A DNA stretch of 64,000 bases, from NCBI RefSeq assembly GCF_040049295.1, contig NZ_JBDZDQ010000001.1, forward strand, positions 1,054,001 through 1,118,000, in the 5' to 3' direction. The translations under genes and the position numbers were made by a program. The notes under the pieces are model-generated. The model was not told where the DNA came from, made no database searches, and was given only the letters and a program-made list of their open reading frames with translations. Below are positions 56,113 to 64,000 of the stretch, piece by piece. The DNA comes from Sphingomonas sp. KR3-1. Lineage in GTDB: Bacteria; Pseudomonadota; Alphaproteobacteria; Sphingomonadales; Sphingomonadaceae. Each line of letters starts with the position of its first letter. Within the stretch, counting starts at the first letter, position 1.

Positions 56113-56719
56113 TGTAGAACTCGACGACCAGGTTCGGCTCCATCTTCACCGGGTACGGCACCTCGTCGAGGGTCGGCACGCGGGTGAAGGTGATCTTCGA
56201 GGCGCCTTCCGGCGACACGTAATCGGGGATGTCGCGCTCGGCGAGGCTCTGGGCTTCCATGACCAGCGCCATTTCCTGCGCCTTCTGGCGGAGCGACACG
56301 GTCTGGCCCGGCTTGATGCGGCGCGAACCGATGTTGCACTTCTCGCCATCGACCAGAACGTGGCCGTGGTTGACCAGCTGGCGGGCCGCGAAGATCGTCG
56401 GCGCGAACTTGGCGCGGTAGACGATCATGTCGAGGCGCTGCTCGAGCAGGCCGATCAGGTTCTGCGAGGTGTCACCCTTCATCTTCGAAGCGTCCTCATA
56501 GGCGCGCTTGAACTGCTTCTCGGTGACGTCGCCGTAATAGCCCTTGAGCTTCTGCTTGGCGCGCAGCTGGATGCCGAAGTCCGACATCTTGCCCTTGCGG
56601 CGCTGGCCGTGCTGGCCGGGGCCGTATTCGCGCTTGTTCACCGGGGACTTGGGACGGCCCCAGATGTTCTCGCCCATGCGGCGGTCAAGCTTGTACTTTG
56701 CGCTGGAACGCTTCGACAT
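56105..56719 (-). CDS. rpsD: 30S ribosomal protein S4
   Basis: 204-aa primary 16S rRNA-binding protein of the small subunit. N-terminus [49 protein letters not shown] and S4 RNA-binding domain [26 protein letters not shown] are unmistakable; the zinc Cys residues of some S4 proteins are absent, which is usual in this group. The start is 56719; an in-frame ATG at 56734 is less likely. Confidence 0.98.
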   Translation of the reverse strand: MSKRSSAKYKLDRRMGENIWGRPKSPVNKREYGPGQHGQRRKGKMSDFGIQLRAKQKLKGYYGDVTEKQFKRAYEDASKMKGDTSQNLIGLLEQRLDMIVYRAKFAPTIFAARQLVNHGHVLVDGEKCNIGSRRIKPGQTVSLRQKAQEMALVMEAQSLAERDIPDYVSPEGASKITFTRVPTLDEVPYPVKMEPNLVVEFYSR

Positions 56720-56896
56720 TGTAATTCCTTGCAATCGCTAACAACGTTTTTCCCGGTATCCGCCTGCTGGTCTCGCTAGGGAGGACAGGGCCACCGCTTC
56801 ACCGGGGTGCGGGGCCATTGCGAAGGCGCGCGGTTAGCGGCGGGCGCTGCAGGAGTCAAGCTGGACAGCGCCCGGTTGCCCCGCCAAGGAGCGGGC

Positions 56897-57199
56897 ATGC
56901 AAGAGATACTCGATCCCGAAGCCTGCACGACCATGGTGGAAGTCCGCGCCGGCGTCGACGCGGTGGACGCGGCGCTGGTCGCGCTGCTCAAGCGCCGCTT
57001 CGGCTATATGGACGCCGCCGCCCGCATCAAGCCCGAGCGCGGCCAGGTGCGCGACGAGGCGCGCAAGGCGGCGGTGATCGCCAATGCCCGCGCCCATGCC
57101 CGCACCGCCGGCATCCCCGAGGATGCGGTGGGCGAGCTATGGGAGGGGCTGGTCGAGGCGTCGATCGCGTACGAACTGGTCAAGTTCGACGCGCGCTGA
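56897..57199 (+). CDS. Chorismate mutase (AroQ-type, PchB-like)
   Basis: 100-aa all-helical enzyme of the chorismate mutase II fold, which converts chorismate to prephenate. Three-helix pattern with active residues: VRAGVDAVDAALVALLKRRFGYMDAAARIKPERGQVRDEARKAAVI and EDAVGELWEGLVEASIAYEL. The R-x-x-I/V-D and K/R-x-x-x-D/R-D-x-x-R arrangement is kept. AAGGAG before ATG 56897. Size and IKP motif also fit isochorismate-pyruvate lyase relatives, which are hard to separate. Confidence 0.88.
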   Translation: MQEILDPEACTTMVEVRAGVDAVDAALVALLKRRFGYMDAAARIKPERGQVRDEARKAAVIANARAHARTAGIPEDAVGELWEGLVEASIAYELVKFDAR

Positions 57200-57202
57200 G
57201 CC

Positions 57203-57469
57203 TTACTGGCTGCGGCCGCCGTCGTTGTTGCGGCTGACCGCGGCGGTGTTGCTGTCGATCGTCTTCCACTCGGCCAGGGTATGGCACACCTTGGGCGTGT
57301 TCAGCCGGCTGCCGGTCGAGCCTTCGCGGCGGCAGACCTGGCGGTTGGGGTCGTTCTTGTCCTTCTTGCCGTCCTTGGCCGGGGCGGCCTGGTCGGGTGC
57401 CGGGGCGGCTTGCTGGGCGAGGACGGGAGTCGAGAGCGCGAGCAGCGCGAACAGGGGTACGAAACGCAT
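57203..57469 (-). CDS. Small secreted Cys-motif protein, tandem copy 2
   Basis: 88 aa. Signal peptide MRFVPLFALLALSTPVLAQ, Ala/Pro/Lys-rich linker, then NDPNRQVCRREGSTGSRLNTPKVCHTLAEWKTI. The two Cys are 15 residues apart around STG, exactly as in the neighbour at 57543 and as in the first Cys pair of the three suf-linked proteins. Possibly a disulfide-bonded hairpin. It lies convergent to the chorismate mutase gene. Function unknown. Confidence 0.75.
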   Translation of the reverse strand: MRFVPLFALLALSTPVLAQQAAPAPDQAAPAKDGKKDKNDPNRQVCRREGSTGSRLNTPKVCHTLAEWKTIDSNTAAVSRNNDGGRSQ

Positions 57470-57542
57470 CTTGTGATCTCCGAAAAAACGGGGTGCGCCC
57501 GGCGGACGGCCGGGCAGTCAGGACGAAGCGGAGCGGTCCGCC

Positions 57543-57809
57543 TCAGCGTTGCCCGGGCGAGTGGCCCGAATTGCCGGCGGCCTGCCGGAACTCGCGCTGA
57601 TCCTTCTCCGCGGCATTGTCCCATTCGGCCTTGGTATGGCATTCCTTGCGGCCGCCCAGGATGCTGCCGGTGGTGGCAACGCTGCGGCAGACCATGCGGT
57701 TGGGATCGTTCTTGCCCGGCTTGGCGGTCTGCGGCGCCGGCGCAGGGGTTTCCTGGGCGAAGGCGGGCACGGACAGCGCGAACAGGGCAAGCACGGGAAC
57801 GAAACGCAT
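57543..57809 (-). CDS. Small secreted Cys-motif protein, tandem copy 1
   Basis: 88 aa, same length as its neighbour. Signal peptide MRFVPVLALFALSVPAFAQ, linker with PAPAPQTAKPGK, then NDPNRMVCRSVATTGSILGGRKECHTKAEWDNA. Identical frame of signal, NDPNR-x-VCR, TGS, CHT-x-AEW shows a tandem duplication with later divergence. ATG 57809; the long open frame to 58184 is a shadow of trmJ. Function unknown. Confidence 0.75.
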   Translation of the reverse strand: MRFVPVLALFALSVPAFAQETPAPAPQTAKPGKNDPNRMVCRSVATTGSILGGRKECHTKAEWDNAAEKDQREFRQAAGNSGHSPGQR

Positions 57810-57895
57810 CGAGGAACCCCCACGGAACGACGGATGCCGCATGGATAGCCGCGCGCCGCGAGCGCGGAAAGAAGAAAGTGTGTTGCTGATATATG

Positions 57896-58645
57896 TCAGC
57901 TGATGCGGTGGCGCTTGCGGCCCTCGAGCGCGGAGAGCACGCCGCGCAGGGTGCGCAGCTCTTGGCTCGACCAGCCCGCCTTGGTGAGCACGGTGCGTAG
58001 CGTCCGCCGGGTGGAGGGCACGCGATCGGGCGGGAAATAATAGCCCGAATCCTCGAGCATCGCGTCCAATTGGCCGATCAGCCCGTCGAGCTCGTCCTGC
58101 GGCGCCGGCGGGGCGAGCTCCTCCTGGGTCGGCTGGGACAGCGCCATGCCTCCCTCGGCCACGCTCGGGACATGCTTCGACCATTCATAGGCGACGAGGA
58201 TCACCGCCTGGGCGAGGTTCAGCGAGCCGAACTCGGGGTTGATCGGCACGGTTACGATCGTGCGGGCGAGCGCGACGTCGTCGGTCTCGAGCCCCGAGCG
58301 CTCGGGGCCGAACAGGATCGCCGAACGGCCCTCCTCGGCATGGATGTCGCGCGAGGCCTGCTCGGGCGTGACGACGGGCTTGGTGATGCCGCGCTTGCGC
58401 ACCGTGGTGGCATAGACATGCGCGCAGTCCGCCACCGCATCGGCGACGCTCTCAAAGACCTGGGCCTTCTCCAGCACGATGTCGGCGCCCGAGGCGGCGG
58501 GGCCGGCGCTGGGATTGGGCCAGCCGTCGCGCGGGGCGACGAGGCGCAGCTCGACCAGCCCGAAATTGAGCATCGCGCGCGCGGCCTTGCCGATATTCTC
58601 GCCGAGCTGCGGACGGACGAGGACGATGACGGGGGGCTTACTCAC
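57896..58645 (-). CDS. trmJ: SPOUT RNA methyltransferase, TrmJ-like
   Basis: 249-aa TrmH-family 2'-O-methyltransferase. Motif 1 [23 protein letters not shown], motif 2 [19 protein letters not shown], motif 3 [16 protein letters not shown], forming the SAM-binding knot. A C-terminal helical extension of about 80 residues is typical of TrmJ, which modifies nucleotide 32 of tRNA. The GTG start at 58645 overlaps nrdR by 8 nt; a longer ATG frame (58684) would overlap nrdR by 47 nt. Last gene of rpiB-glyA-nrdR-trmJ. Confidence 0.9.
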   Translation of the reverse strand: MSKPPVIVLVRPQLGENIGKAARAMLNFGLVELRLVAPRDGWPNPSAGPAASGADIVLEKAQVFESVADAVADCAHVYATTVRKRGITKPVVTPEQASRDIHAEEGRSAILFGPERSGLETDDVALARTIVTVPINPEFGSLNLAQAVILVAYEWSKHVPSVAEGGMALSQPTQEELAPPAPQDELDGLIGQLDAMLEDSGYYFPPDRVPSTRRTLRTVLTKAGWSSQELRTLRGVLSALEGRKRHRIS

Positions 58646-59102
58646 CCTTGCCGACCTCGCTGACATTGCCGGCGAATTCCTCAAAGTCCTTGGCCTCGCG
58701 GAAATCCTTATAGACCGAGGCGAAGCGGATATAGGCGACCGAATCGAGGCCCTTGAGGCCCTGCATCACCAGCTCGCCGATCTTCTGCGAGGGGATTTCG
58801 GTGTCGCCCAGCGTCTCCAATTGACGCTGGATGCCCGAGACCAGCTTCTCGATCTGGACGCCATTGACCGGGCGCTTGCGCGTCGCGACCGAGATCGAGC
58901 GGACCAGCTTGTCGCGATCGAACGGCTCGCGCTTGTCCTCGCTCTTGAGCACGGTGAGCTCGCGCAGCTGGATGCGCTCGAACGTGGTGAAGCGCGCGGC
59001 GCAGGCCTCGCACTGCCGTCGCCGGCGGATCGCCGCCCCGTCTTCGGTGGGGCGGCTGTCCTTTACCTGGCTGTCTTCATGTCCGCAGAAGGGGCAGCGC
59101 AT
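58638..59102 (-). CDS. nrdR: Transcriptional repressor NrdR
   Basis: 154-aa repressor of ribonucleotide reductase genes. The zinc ribbon is [17 protein letters not shown]...[19 protein letters not shown] (four Cys). The ATP-cone domain follows: [29 protein letters not shown]. Full length and highly conserved. Lies between glyA and trmJ; 110 bp separate it from glyA, occupied by a family B repeat. Confidence 0.97.
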   Translation of the reverse strand: MRCPFCGHEDSQVKDSRPTEDGAAIRRRRQCEACAARFTTFERIQLRELTVLKSEDKREPFDRDKLVRSISVATRKRPVNGVQIEKLVSGIQRQLETLGDTEIPSQKIGELVMQGLKGLDSVAYIRFASVYKDFREAKDFEEFAGNVSEVGKGE

Positions 59103-59106
59103 TTAG

Positions 59107-59206
59107 CCTTCTCCCCTCTGGGGAGAGGGTTGGGAGAGGGGCAGAGAGGACGGAGCCCAGTTCAGGCCCCTCTCCCCGACCCTCTCCCCGGAGGGGAGAG
59201 GGAGAT
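59107..59206. repeat. Palindromic intergenic repeat, family B-like (short)
   Basis: CTTCTCCCCTCTGGGGAGAGGG at the left, CCCTCTCCCCGGAGGGGAGAGGG at the right. Situated inside the glyA-nrdR operon. Confidence 0.75.
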
Positions 59207-59212
59207 TAAGCA

Positions 59213-60523
59213 TCAGAGCTCCGGGTAAATCGGGAAGCGCTCGCACAGCGCGCGGACGCGCTCGCGGACATTGGCCTCGACCTGGGCGTCGCCCTGCTCG
59301 CCATTCTTCTTGAGGCCGTCGAGCACGTCGGCGACCATGTTGCCGATCTCGCGGAACTCGGCAGGGCCGAAGCCGCGGGTGGTGCCCGCCGGCGAGCCGA
59401 CGCGGATGCCGCTGGTCTTGACCGGGGGCAGCGGATCGTTGGGAATGCCGTTCTTGTTGCAGGTGATCGCCGCGCGCTCGAGCGCCTCGTCGGCGTCCTT
59501 GCCGGTGACGCCCAGCGGGGTGAGGTCGATCAGCGCGAGATGCGTGTCGGTGCCGCCCGAGACCACCGCCGCGCCGCGCTCCTTGAGCGTCGCCGCCAGG
59601 ATCTTGGCGTTCTCGACGATCGCCGCCGCATAGCCCTTGAATTCGGGCTGGAGCGCCTCGCCGAACGCGACGGCCTTGGCGGCGATGACGTGCATCAGCG
59701 GGCCACCCTGGAGGCCCGGGAACACCGCCGAGTTGATCTTCTTGGCGATCGCCTCGTCATTGGTGAACACCGCGCCGCCACGGGGGCCGCGCAGCGTCTT
59801 GTGCGTGGTGGTGGTGACGACATGCGCGTGGCCGAACGGCGTCGGGTGGGCACCGCCGGCGACCAGGCCGGCGAAATGCGCCATGTCGACCATGAAGATC
59901 GCGCCGACTTCATCGGCGATCGCGCGGAACTTGGCGAAGTCGATCTGGCGCGGATAGGCCGAGCCGCCGGCGATGATCAGCTTGGGGCTATGCGCCTTGG
60001 CCTTGGCGAGGACATCGTCGAAGTCGATCAGGTGCGTTTCGGGGTCGACGCCGTACTGGACCGCGTTGAACCACTTGCCCGACATCGCGGCCTTGGCGCC
60101 GTGCGTCAGATGGCCGCCCGAATCGAGGCTGAGGCCCATGATCGTGTCACCCGGCTTCACGAGCGCGAGCATCACCGCGCCGTTGGCCTGCGCGCCCGAA
60201 TGCGGCTGGACGTTGGCGAACTCGCAGCCGAACAGCTGCTTGGCGCGATCGATCGCCAGCTGCTCGACTTCGTCGGACGGATGGCAGCCCTGATAATAGC
60301 GCTTGCCGGGATAGCCCTCGGCGTACTTGTTGGTGAAGACCGAGCCCTGCGCCTGGAGCACCGCCTTGGATACGATGTTCTCGCTGGCGATCAGCTCGAT
60401 CTGGTACTGCTCGCGCGTCAACTCGTGCTGGACGCCGGCGAAGACCGCGGGATCCGCCTCGGCAAGCGAGCGGGTGAAATAGCCATCGGGCTGGGCGCCA
60501 AGATTCACGGGGTTGGTGCTCAT
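59213..60523 (-). CDS. glyA: Serine hydroxymethyltransferase
   Basis: 436-aa PLP enzyme that interconverts serine and glycine with tetrahydrofolate. Landmarks: [62 protein letters not shown], and the PLP lysine in [15 protein letters not shown]. The ATG at 60523 overlaps the rpiB stop as ATGA. Full length. Confidence 0.98.
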   Translation of the reverse strand: MSTNPVNLGAQPDGYFTRSLAEADPAVFAGVQHELTREQYQIELIASENIVSKAVLQAQGSVFTNKYAEGYPGKRYYQGCHPSDEVEQLAIDRAKQLFGCEFANVQPHSGAQANGAVMLALVKPGDTIMGLSLDSGGHLTHGAKAAMSGKWFNAVQYGVDPETHLIDFDDVLAKAKAHSPKLIIAGGSAYPRQIDFAKFRAIADEVGAIFMVDMAHFAGLVAGGAHPTPFGHAHVVTTTTHKTLRGPRGGAVFTNDEAIAKKINSAVFPGLQGGPLMHVIAAKAVAFGEALQPEFKGYAAAIVENAKILAATLKERGAAVVSGGTDTHLALIDLTPLGVTGKDADEALERAAITCNKNGIPNDPLPPVKTSGIRVGSPAGTTRGFGPAEFREIGNMVADVLDGLKKNGEQGDAQVEANVRERVRALCERFPIYPEL

Positions 60524-60972
60524 TCGGGGGCCCTTTCTGGATGGCTGAGCTTGTCGACCCGGCGCTGGTGGCGGTCGCCGAGAAACTCGGTTGCGAGAAA
60601 CGTGGTGATGCAGGCCTTGGCCATCTCGATCCCGACGAGGCGGGCGCCGAGCGCGACGACATTCGCGTCGTTGTGCTGGCGCGCCAGGCTGGCCGAGAGC
60701 GGCTCGGAGACGAGCGCGCAGCGCACCGCGGGGTTGCGGTTGACCGCGATCGAGATGCCGATGCCCGAGCCGCACAGCGCGACGCCGCGCTCCGCCCTGC
60801 CCTCTTCGATCGCCTTGGCGAGGCGATAGCCGAAATCGGGATAGTCGACGCTCTCGGGCCCATTGGTGCCGAGATCGAGCACTTCGTGCCCTTCGTTACG
60901 CAACCATTCGGCGAGTTCTGCCTTCATGGCATAGGCCGCATGGTCCGAGGCGATTGCGATGGTGTGTGGCAT
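60520..60972 (-). CDS. rpiB: Ribose-5-phosphate isomerase B
   Basis: 150-aa pentose phosphate isomerase. [44 protein letters not shown] and [22 protein letters not shown] are the active-site segments, with the catalytic Cys in CGSGIG and [23 protein letters not shown] later. First gene of the rpiB-glyA-nrdR-trmJ operon. Confidence 0.97.
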   Translation of the reverse strand: MPHTIAIASDHAAYAMKAELAEWLRNEGHEVLDLGTNGPESVDYPDFGYRLAKAIEEGRAERGVALCGSGIGISIAVNRNPAVRCALVSEPLSASLARQHNDANVVALGARLVGIEMAKACITTFLATEFLGDRHQRRVDKLSHPERAPE

Positions 60973-61032
60973 ATGCGCGCTCCCCTACGCCGCGAGGACG
61001 GTGCTGGCTAGACCGACTATTCGGAGAGAAAC

Positions 61033-61284
61033 ATGCGCAAGACGATTTTCGCCCTGCTTCCCGCCCTGGCCCTTGGCGTGGCCGCCTGCTCGCCGAGCGC
61101 CGAGAGCAATCTGAGCAATTCGATGGACCGGACCAGCGACTCGCTGGAGAATTCTATGAACGACATGGGCAACACGCTGGGCAACGCCGCGGACGATGCC
61201 GGCGACGCGCTCGACAACACCGCCAAGGATGTCGGCAACCGCGCCGAGCATGTCGGCAACGCGATCGACGAGGCGACCCGCTGA
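61033..61284 (+). CDS. Small lipoprotein with Asn/Asp-rich helical repeats
   Basis: 83 aa. Lipobox LGVAAC (Cys19), then an Asn/Asp/Met/Ala-rich body with an irregular repeated unit (SMDRTSDSLENSMNDMGNTLGNAADDAGDALDNTAKDVGNRAEHVGNAID). Predicted long amphipathic helix, like small Lpp- or ecotin-like envelope lipoproteins. Its stop shares a base with the next ATG (TGATG at 61282), so it is coupled with the second lipoprotein gene. Function unknown. Confidence 0.75.
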   Translation: MRKTIFALLPALALGVAACSPSAESNLSNSMDRTSDSLENSMNDMGNTLGNAADDAGDALDNTAKDVGNRAEHVGNAIDEATR

Positions 61285-61757
61285 TGCGCGCGCTCCTCCT
61301 GCTCGCCCCGGCGCTGATCCTCGCCGGCTGCAACGCCGCCGACAAGACTGCCGACGCCACCGCCAATGCGACCGAGATCGCGGGCAATGCCGCCGCGGCG
61401 GTGGGCGATTCGATCGCCAACGCGGTGAGCGAAGGCGCCAAGGACCTGAAGAAGGAAGTCGCCGGCAAGGCCGTGGACCGCGGCGACTGGGTCGGGCGCT
61501 GGAAGGGCGTGGAAGGCACCTATCTGAAGGTGTCGAAGGGCAAGGATGCCGGCACCTACAAGCTCGAGATGCAGTACACGCTCGACGACAAGGGCACTTT
61601 CGACGGCAAGGGCACGAACACCGGCATCGCCTTCACCCGCCCCGATGGCGACCACGTGCTGACGCCGAGCGACGGCGACGCGACGGGGCTGAAATGGCTC
61701 GCCGGCAAGAAGGACTGCCTGACGGTGAAGTCGGGCGAGGGCTATTGCCGGGACTAG
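61284..61757 (+). CDS. Putative lipoprotein with C-terminal beta domain, unknown
   Basis: 157 aa. Lipobox LILAGC (Cys16), a helical Ala/Asn-rich part (NAADKTADATANATEIAGNAAAAVGD) similar to the preceding gene, and a C-terminal domain of about 90 residues with WVGRWKGVEGTYLKVSKG, YTLDDKGTFDGKGTN and LTVKSGEGYCRD, where the final Cys could pair with KKDC. Co-translated with the upstream lipoprotein. No family recognised. Confidence 0.75.
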   Translation: MRALLLLAPALILAGCNAADKTADATANATEIAGNAAAAVGDSIANAVSEGAKDLKKEVAGKAVDRGDWVGRWKGVEGTYLKVSKGKDAGTYKLEMQYTLDDKGTFDGKGTNTGIAFTRPDGDHVLTPSDGDATGLKWLAGKKDCLTVKSGEGYCRD

Positions 61758-61762
61758 GCTCT

Positions 61763-61916
61763 TCTCCCCTCCCTGCAAGCGAGGGTCGGGGCTGGGTTGC
61801 GACGCCGGCGAAGGCCGGGCGCCCAGCCAGCCGGTAGCCGAAAACAGAAAAGGCCGGGCATCGATGCCCGACCTTTTCTAACCCACCCCTAGCCCTTCCT
61901 TTGCAGGGAGGGGAAT
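61763..61916. repeat. Palindromic intergenic repeat, family D
   Basis: Close copy of 55800-55955, including the terminator-like AAAAGGCCGGGCATCGATGCCCGACCTTTT at 61848-61878. It separates the lipoprotein and LytTR genes, which converge. Confidence 0.85.
61846..61879. terminator. Bidirectional terminator hairpin inside the family D repeat
   Basis: GAAAAGGCCGGGCA, loop TCGA, TGCCCGACCTTTTC; T-runs on both strands, suited to end both converging transcripts. Confidence 0.7.
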
Positions 61917-62738
61917 TTAGCGGGCCCGCAACCACCCCCGCGCCCTCGCCTCCGCGGCATAGGTGGCGCTGACCGGCACGCTGCCACCGCCGGCGAGCAG
62001 CAGGCGCCATTTGCGCCCTTCGCGCGCCGCCCCTTCCACCGCCGTGGCCGATACCCAGGCGCCGCGATGGACCTGCGCGCCGTCGATCCCGGCGACTTCC
62101 GCCAGCGCGTCGCCGAAGCGGTAATGGATCAGTTCGCTGCGGCCGTCGCGGCGGTGGACGCGGCAATAATGGTCCTCCGCCTCGATGGCGCTCAGGTCGC
62201 AGGCGGCGATGCGGGCGCGGGCGAGCAGGCCGGTCTCGGCGCGGACCGGGCGGAGACGGCGCAGCAGGGTCCAGGCGACCAGCGTGCAGACCGCGAAGAT
62301 CGTCGCGCTGATCGCCACGGCGCGCGCCCAGACGTCGAGCGGCATCGCCGCCATCGCGACGCCGACGAGCCGGCCGCACAGCCAGATCTCGAGCGGCAGC
62401 GGCAGGTTGAGCGGGACCGTGCCGAGCAGCGCGACGCGCGGCCAGTCGCTCGGCTTGCGCACGCCCCAGGCAAAGAGCAGCTGCCATTTGAGCGCGTTCC
62501 AGCCCATCAGCAGCAGCCAGAAGGCGATGCGCTGGCCCAGCGGCAGCGCGCCGGTGTTGAACCCGCCGGTGACGGTCATCAGGGCGGCGGCGGCGAAGCA
62601 GGCGATCCACAGCAGCGGGAAGCCGGGGACCGGCCGATCGGGCAGTGCGCGTTTCGCGAAGGCCAAGGCGCGCTTCGCGAAACCGCGCTTGCCCGGGCGG
62701 CGGGCGGCAGGGCCTGTGCGGAGCGACCGGGCGGGCAT
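61917..62738 (-). CDS. LytTR-domain transcriptional regulator with membrane segments
   Basis: 273 aa. The N-terminal 160 residues hold about four TM helices (LLWIACFAAAALMTVTGGF; IAFWLLLMGWNALKWQLLFAW; the LLGTVPLNLPLPLEIWL area; AVAISATIFAVCTLVAWTLL). The C-terminal 100 residues form a LytTR DNA-binding domain (DLSAIEAEDHYCRVHRRDGRSELIHYRFGDALAEV; VHRGAWVSATAVEG). It has no receiver domain, so it probably senses something through the membrane part. Target unknown. A basic N-terminus precedes the first helix. Confidence 0.88.
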   Translation of the reverse strand: MPARSLRTGPAARRPGKRGFAKRALAFAKRALPDRPVPGFPLLWIACFAAAALMTVTGGFNTGALPLGQRIAFWLLLMGWNALKWQLLFAWGVRKPSDWPRVALLGTVPLNLPLPLEIWLCGRLVGVAMAAMPLDVWARAVAISATIFAVCTLVAWTLLRRLRPVRAETGLLARARIAACDLSAIEAEDHYCRVHRRDGRSELIHYRFGDALAEVAGIDGAQVHRGAWVSATAVEGAAREGRKWRLLLAGGGSVPVSATYAAEARARGWLRAR

Positions 62739-62786
62739 GGCGGGGAGGCTGCCATGTAGAGCCCGGGATCACAACGGGAGTTCTGG

Positions 62787-63500
62787 ATGCTGCGCATGAC
62801 CAAAATGTACGTCACCCCCGCGAAAGCGGGGGCCCATCTCGTGCAGATGCCACGGGAAACACGGCGGTTGTGCGCGCGGATAGTCCAGGAGATGGGTCCC
62901 CGCTTTCGCGGGGATGACGTTCTGAGGCGGGCATGGCGTGCACTCGCCAGCGTCATCCTGCTGGCGTTTGCTGCTCCTTTAGTCGCCCACGCCCAAGCCG
63001 CCGACACCACCGCGCTCGCCGCGCAGGGCGAGGCGATGCACAAGCTCGACTGGATGCACGGCATCTGGCGCGGCGAGGCGCGTGTCCGCGCGGCGCAGGG
63101 CGAGCTGGTGGTCACGCATACCGAGCGCGCCGGCACGATGCTGGGCGGCACGGTGACCGTGGTCGAAGGCAAGTCCTATGGCGCGGACGGCACGGTGCCG
63201 TTCAATGCCTTTGCCGTGATCGCCTTCGATGCGCGGGCCGGGACGTACAGCATGCAGAGCTATGCCGGCGGCCGCGCGGGCAATTTCCCGATGACGGTCA
63301 CCGACAGGGGCTATGCCTGGGAAATGCCGGCCGGGCCGGGCGCCAAGGTGCAATACAGCGCGACCTTCGACGGCACGACCTGGACGGAGACTGGCATTTT
63401 CGTTGCCGGCGGCCAGCCGCCCCGCCCCTTCTTCAAGATGGCCCTGAAGCGCATCGGCGACACCGACTGGCCGGCCGGCGGGGGCGTCACACGGGATTGA
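62787..63500 (+). CDS. Exported protein of unknown function with repeat-derived N-terminal extension
   Basis: Up to 237 aa. The first 44 residues are encoded by a family C palindromic repeat (VTPAKAGAHL...MGPRFRGDD is its usual translation). A signal peptide (RALASVILLAFAAPLVAHAQA) follows only after it. The mature part has LDWMHGIWRGEARVRAAQGELVVTHTERAGTMLGGTVTVVEG and FNAFAVIAFDARAGTYSMQSYAGG, a beta-rich DUF1579-like layout. In frame no ATG or GTG lies between the repeat and the signal peptide. The real start is therefore uncertain (ATG 62787 or an ATG within the repeat). Confidence 0.65.
   Translation: MLRMTKMYVTPAKAGAHLVQMPRETRRLCARIVQEMGPRFRGDDVLRRAWRALASVILLAFAAPLVAHAQAADTTALAAQGEAMHKLDWMHGIWRGEARVRAAQGELVVTHTERAGTMLGGTVTVVEGKSYGADGTVPFNAFAVIAFDARAGTYSMQSYAGGRAGNFPMTVTDRGYAWEMPAGPGAKVQYSATFDGTTWTETGIFVAGGQPPRPFFKMALKRIGDTDWPAGGGVTRD
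62811..62919. repeat. Palindromic repeat, family C pair, inside the 5' end of a gene
   Basis: GTCACCCCCGCGAAAGCGGGGGCCCATCTC and GAGATGGGTCCCCGCTTTCGCGGGGATGACG in inverted order, 109 bp in total, continuing the reading frame of 62787-63500. Confidence 0.85.
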
Positions 63501-63600
63501 TTTTGCAGCACTCCTGACCCAAGGGTGACGCCGGTTCGTCACAAAGGGGTAATAGGGCGTGGGCCATCGCCGCCGCCCGCCGGGCGTCCAGGAGTCACTG

Positions 63601-64000
63601 ATGGGTACGATTACCAAGACGCCGAAGAATGTCGCAGTCCGCGGCGCGGTGCATCGCCACGAGCATCTCAGCAAGGAAGGGCTGCTCGAACGCGCCTTCA
63701 CCTTCGCGTTCCGTGGCCTGGTCTATCCGCAGATCTGGGAAGACCCGGTGATCGACATGGAAGCGCTGCAACTGCAGAGCGACCACCATCTCGTCACGAT
63801 CGCGTCGGGCGGCTGCAACGTCTTCTCGTACCTGACCGCGAACCCGGCACGGATCACCGCGGTCGACCTCAACCCGGCGCATATCGCGCTCAACAACCTC
63901 AAGAAGCAGGCGGCGCTGCGCCTCCCCGACTATGCGGCGTTCCACCGCTTCTTCGGCCAGGCCAACAAGGCGGAGAATGTCGAGGCCTACCGCGAATTCA
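63601..64000 (+). CDS. DUF3419 / BtaA-like SAM-dependent transferase, partial (3' end outside)
   Basis: The first 133 codons only. The N-terminal region FAFRGLVYPQIWEDPVIDMEAL and the SAM site ITAVDLNPAHIALNNLKKQAA with TIASGGCNVFSYL match BtaA (S-adenosylmethionine:diacylglycerol 3-amino-3-carboxypropyltransferase), the first enzyme of betaine-lipid synthesis. BtaB would be expected next if the pathway is complete. The start is ATG 63601. Confidence 0.85.
   Translation, partial: MGTITKTPKNVAVRGAVHRHEHLSKEGLLERAFTFAFRGLVYPQIWEDPVIDMEALQLQSDHHLVTIASGGCNVFSYLTANPARITAVDLNPAHIALNNLKKQAALRLPDYAAFHRFFGQANKAENVEAYREF

Overview
This is a GC-rich, gene-dense chromosomal window that reads like an alphaproteobacterium of the Sphingomonadales, most likely Sphingomonas or a close relative. 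The main reasons are a large suf operon with an Rrf2 regulator, the block nfu-rutE-tsaB-rimI-mucR-fur-plsC-miaB-...-ybeZ(phoH)-ybeY-corC, a CX2D-type MucR, and many palindromic intergenic repeats of the kind common in sphingomonads. I see no rRNA, tRNA, insertion sequence, integrase or CRISPR array. The organism assignment is an inference from gene content.

Layout. 1-5.4 kb: an RND efflux operon (adaptor, pump, outer-membrane factor; the last is cut by the window edge), facing a TetR regulator that overlaps dinB (DNA polymerase IV). 7.2-9.2 kb: a lone beta-helix, phage-tailspike-like protein with an SOS-type box in its promoter. 9.2-13 kb: penicillin-acylase-family hydrolase, Gre factor, aldo/keto reductase. 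13.1-14.9 kb: two unknown membrane proteins followed by an exported NUC-type nuclease. 15-22.4 kb: a suf operon on the minus strand (rrf2, sufB, 67-aa membrane protein, 186-aa Cys protein, sufC, 99-aa and 126-aa Cys proteins, sufD, possibly a 53-aa ORF, sufS, a DUF59 protein, sufA), with almost every junction overlapping by 1 or 4 nt. 22.4-31.2 kb: AraC-type regulator, pyrD, gamma-glutamyltransferase, acyl-CoA synthetase, M16 peptidase. 31.6-43.9 kb: LpxO-like hydroxylase and the conserved nfu-to-corC housekeeping block, split between miaB and ybeZ by an SDR gene, a lipoprotein gene and a GGDEF gene. 44.6-55.8 kb: katG, sorbosone-dehydrogenase-like protein, agmatine deiminase, M28 peptidase, CE15-like esterase, an unknown protein, S9 peptidase. 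56.1-61 kb: rpsD, chorismate mutase, two tandem 88-aa secreted proteins, then rpiB-glyA-nrdR-trmJ. 61-64 kb: two small lipoproteins, a LytTR regulator, a secreted protein with a repeat-derived N-terminus, and the start of a BtaA-like (DUF3419) gene.

The most novel signal is a small family of exported proteins. Three lie inside the suf operon and share the spacing C-X4-S-[ST]-G-X4-D-X3-C-X5-C. The two tandem 88-aa proteins near 57.5 kb share the first part of it (C-X4-[ST]-T-G-X8-C). Other points of interest are the SOS-type box and palindrome before the tailspike-like gene, the membrane-protein/nuclease triplet, a structured and possibly non-coding transcript upstream of katG, a 10-bp inverted repeat before the suf regulator, and at least four families of palindromic repeats, one of which supplies the N-terminus of a gene.
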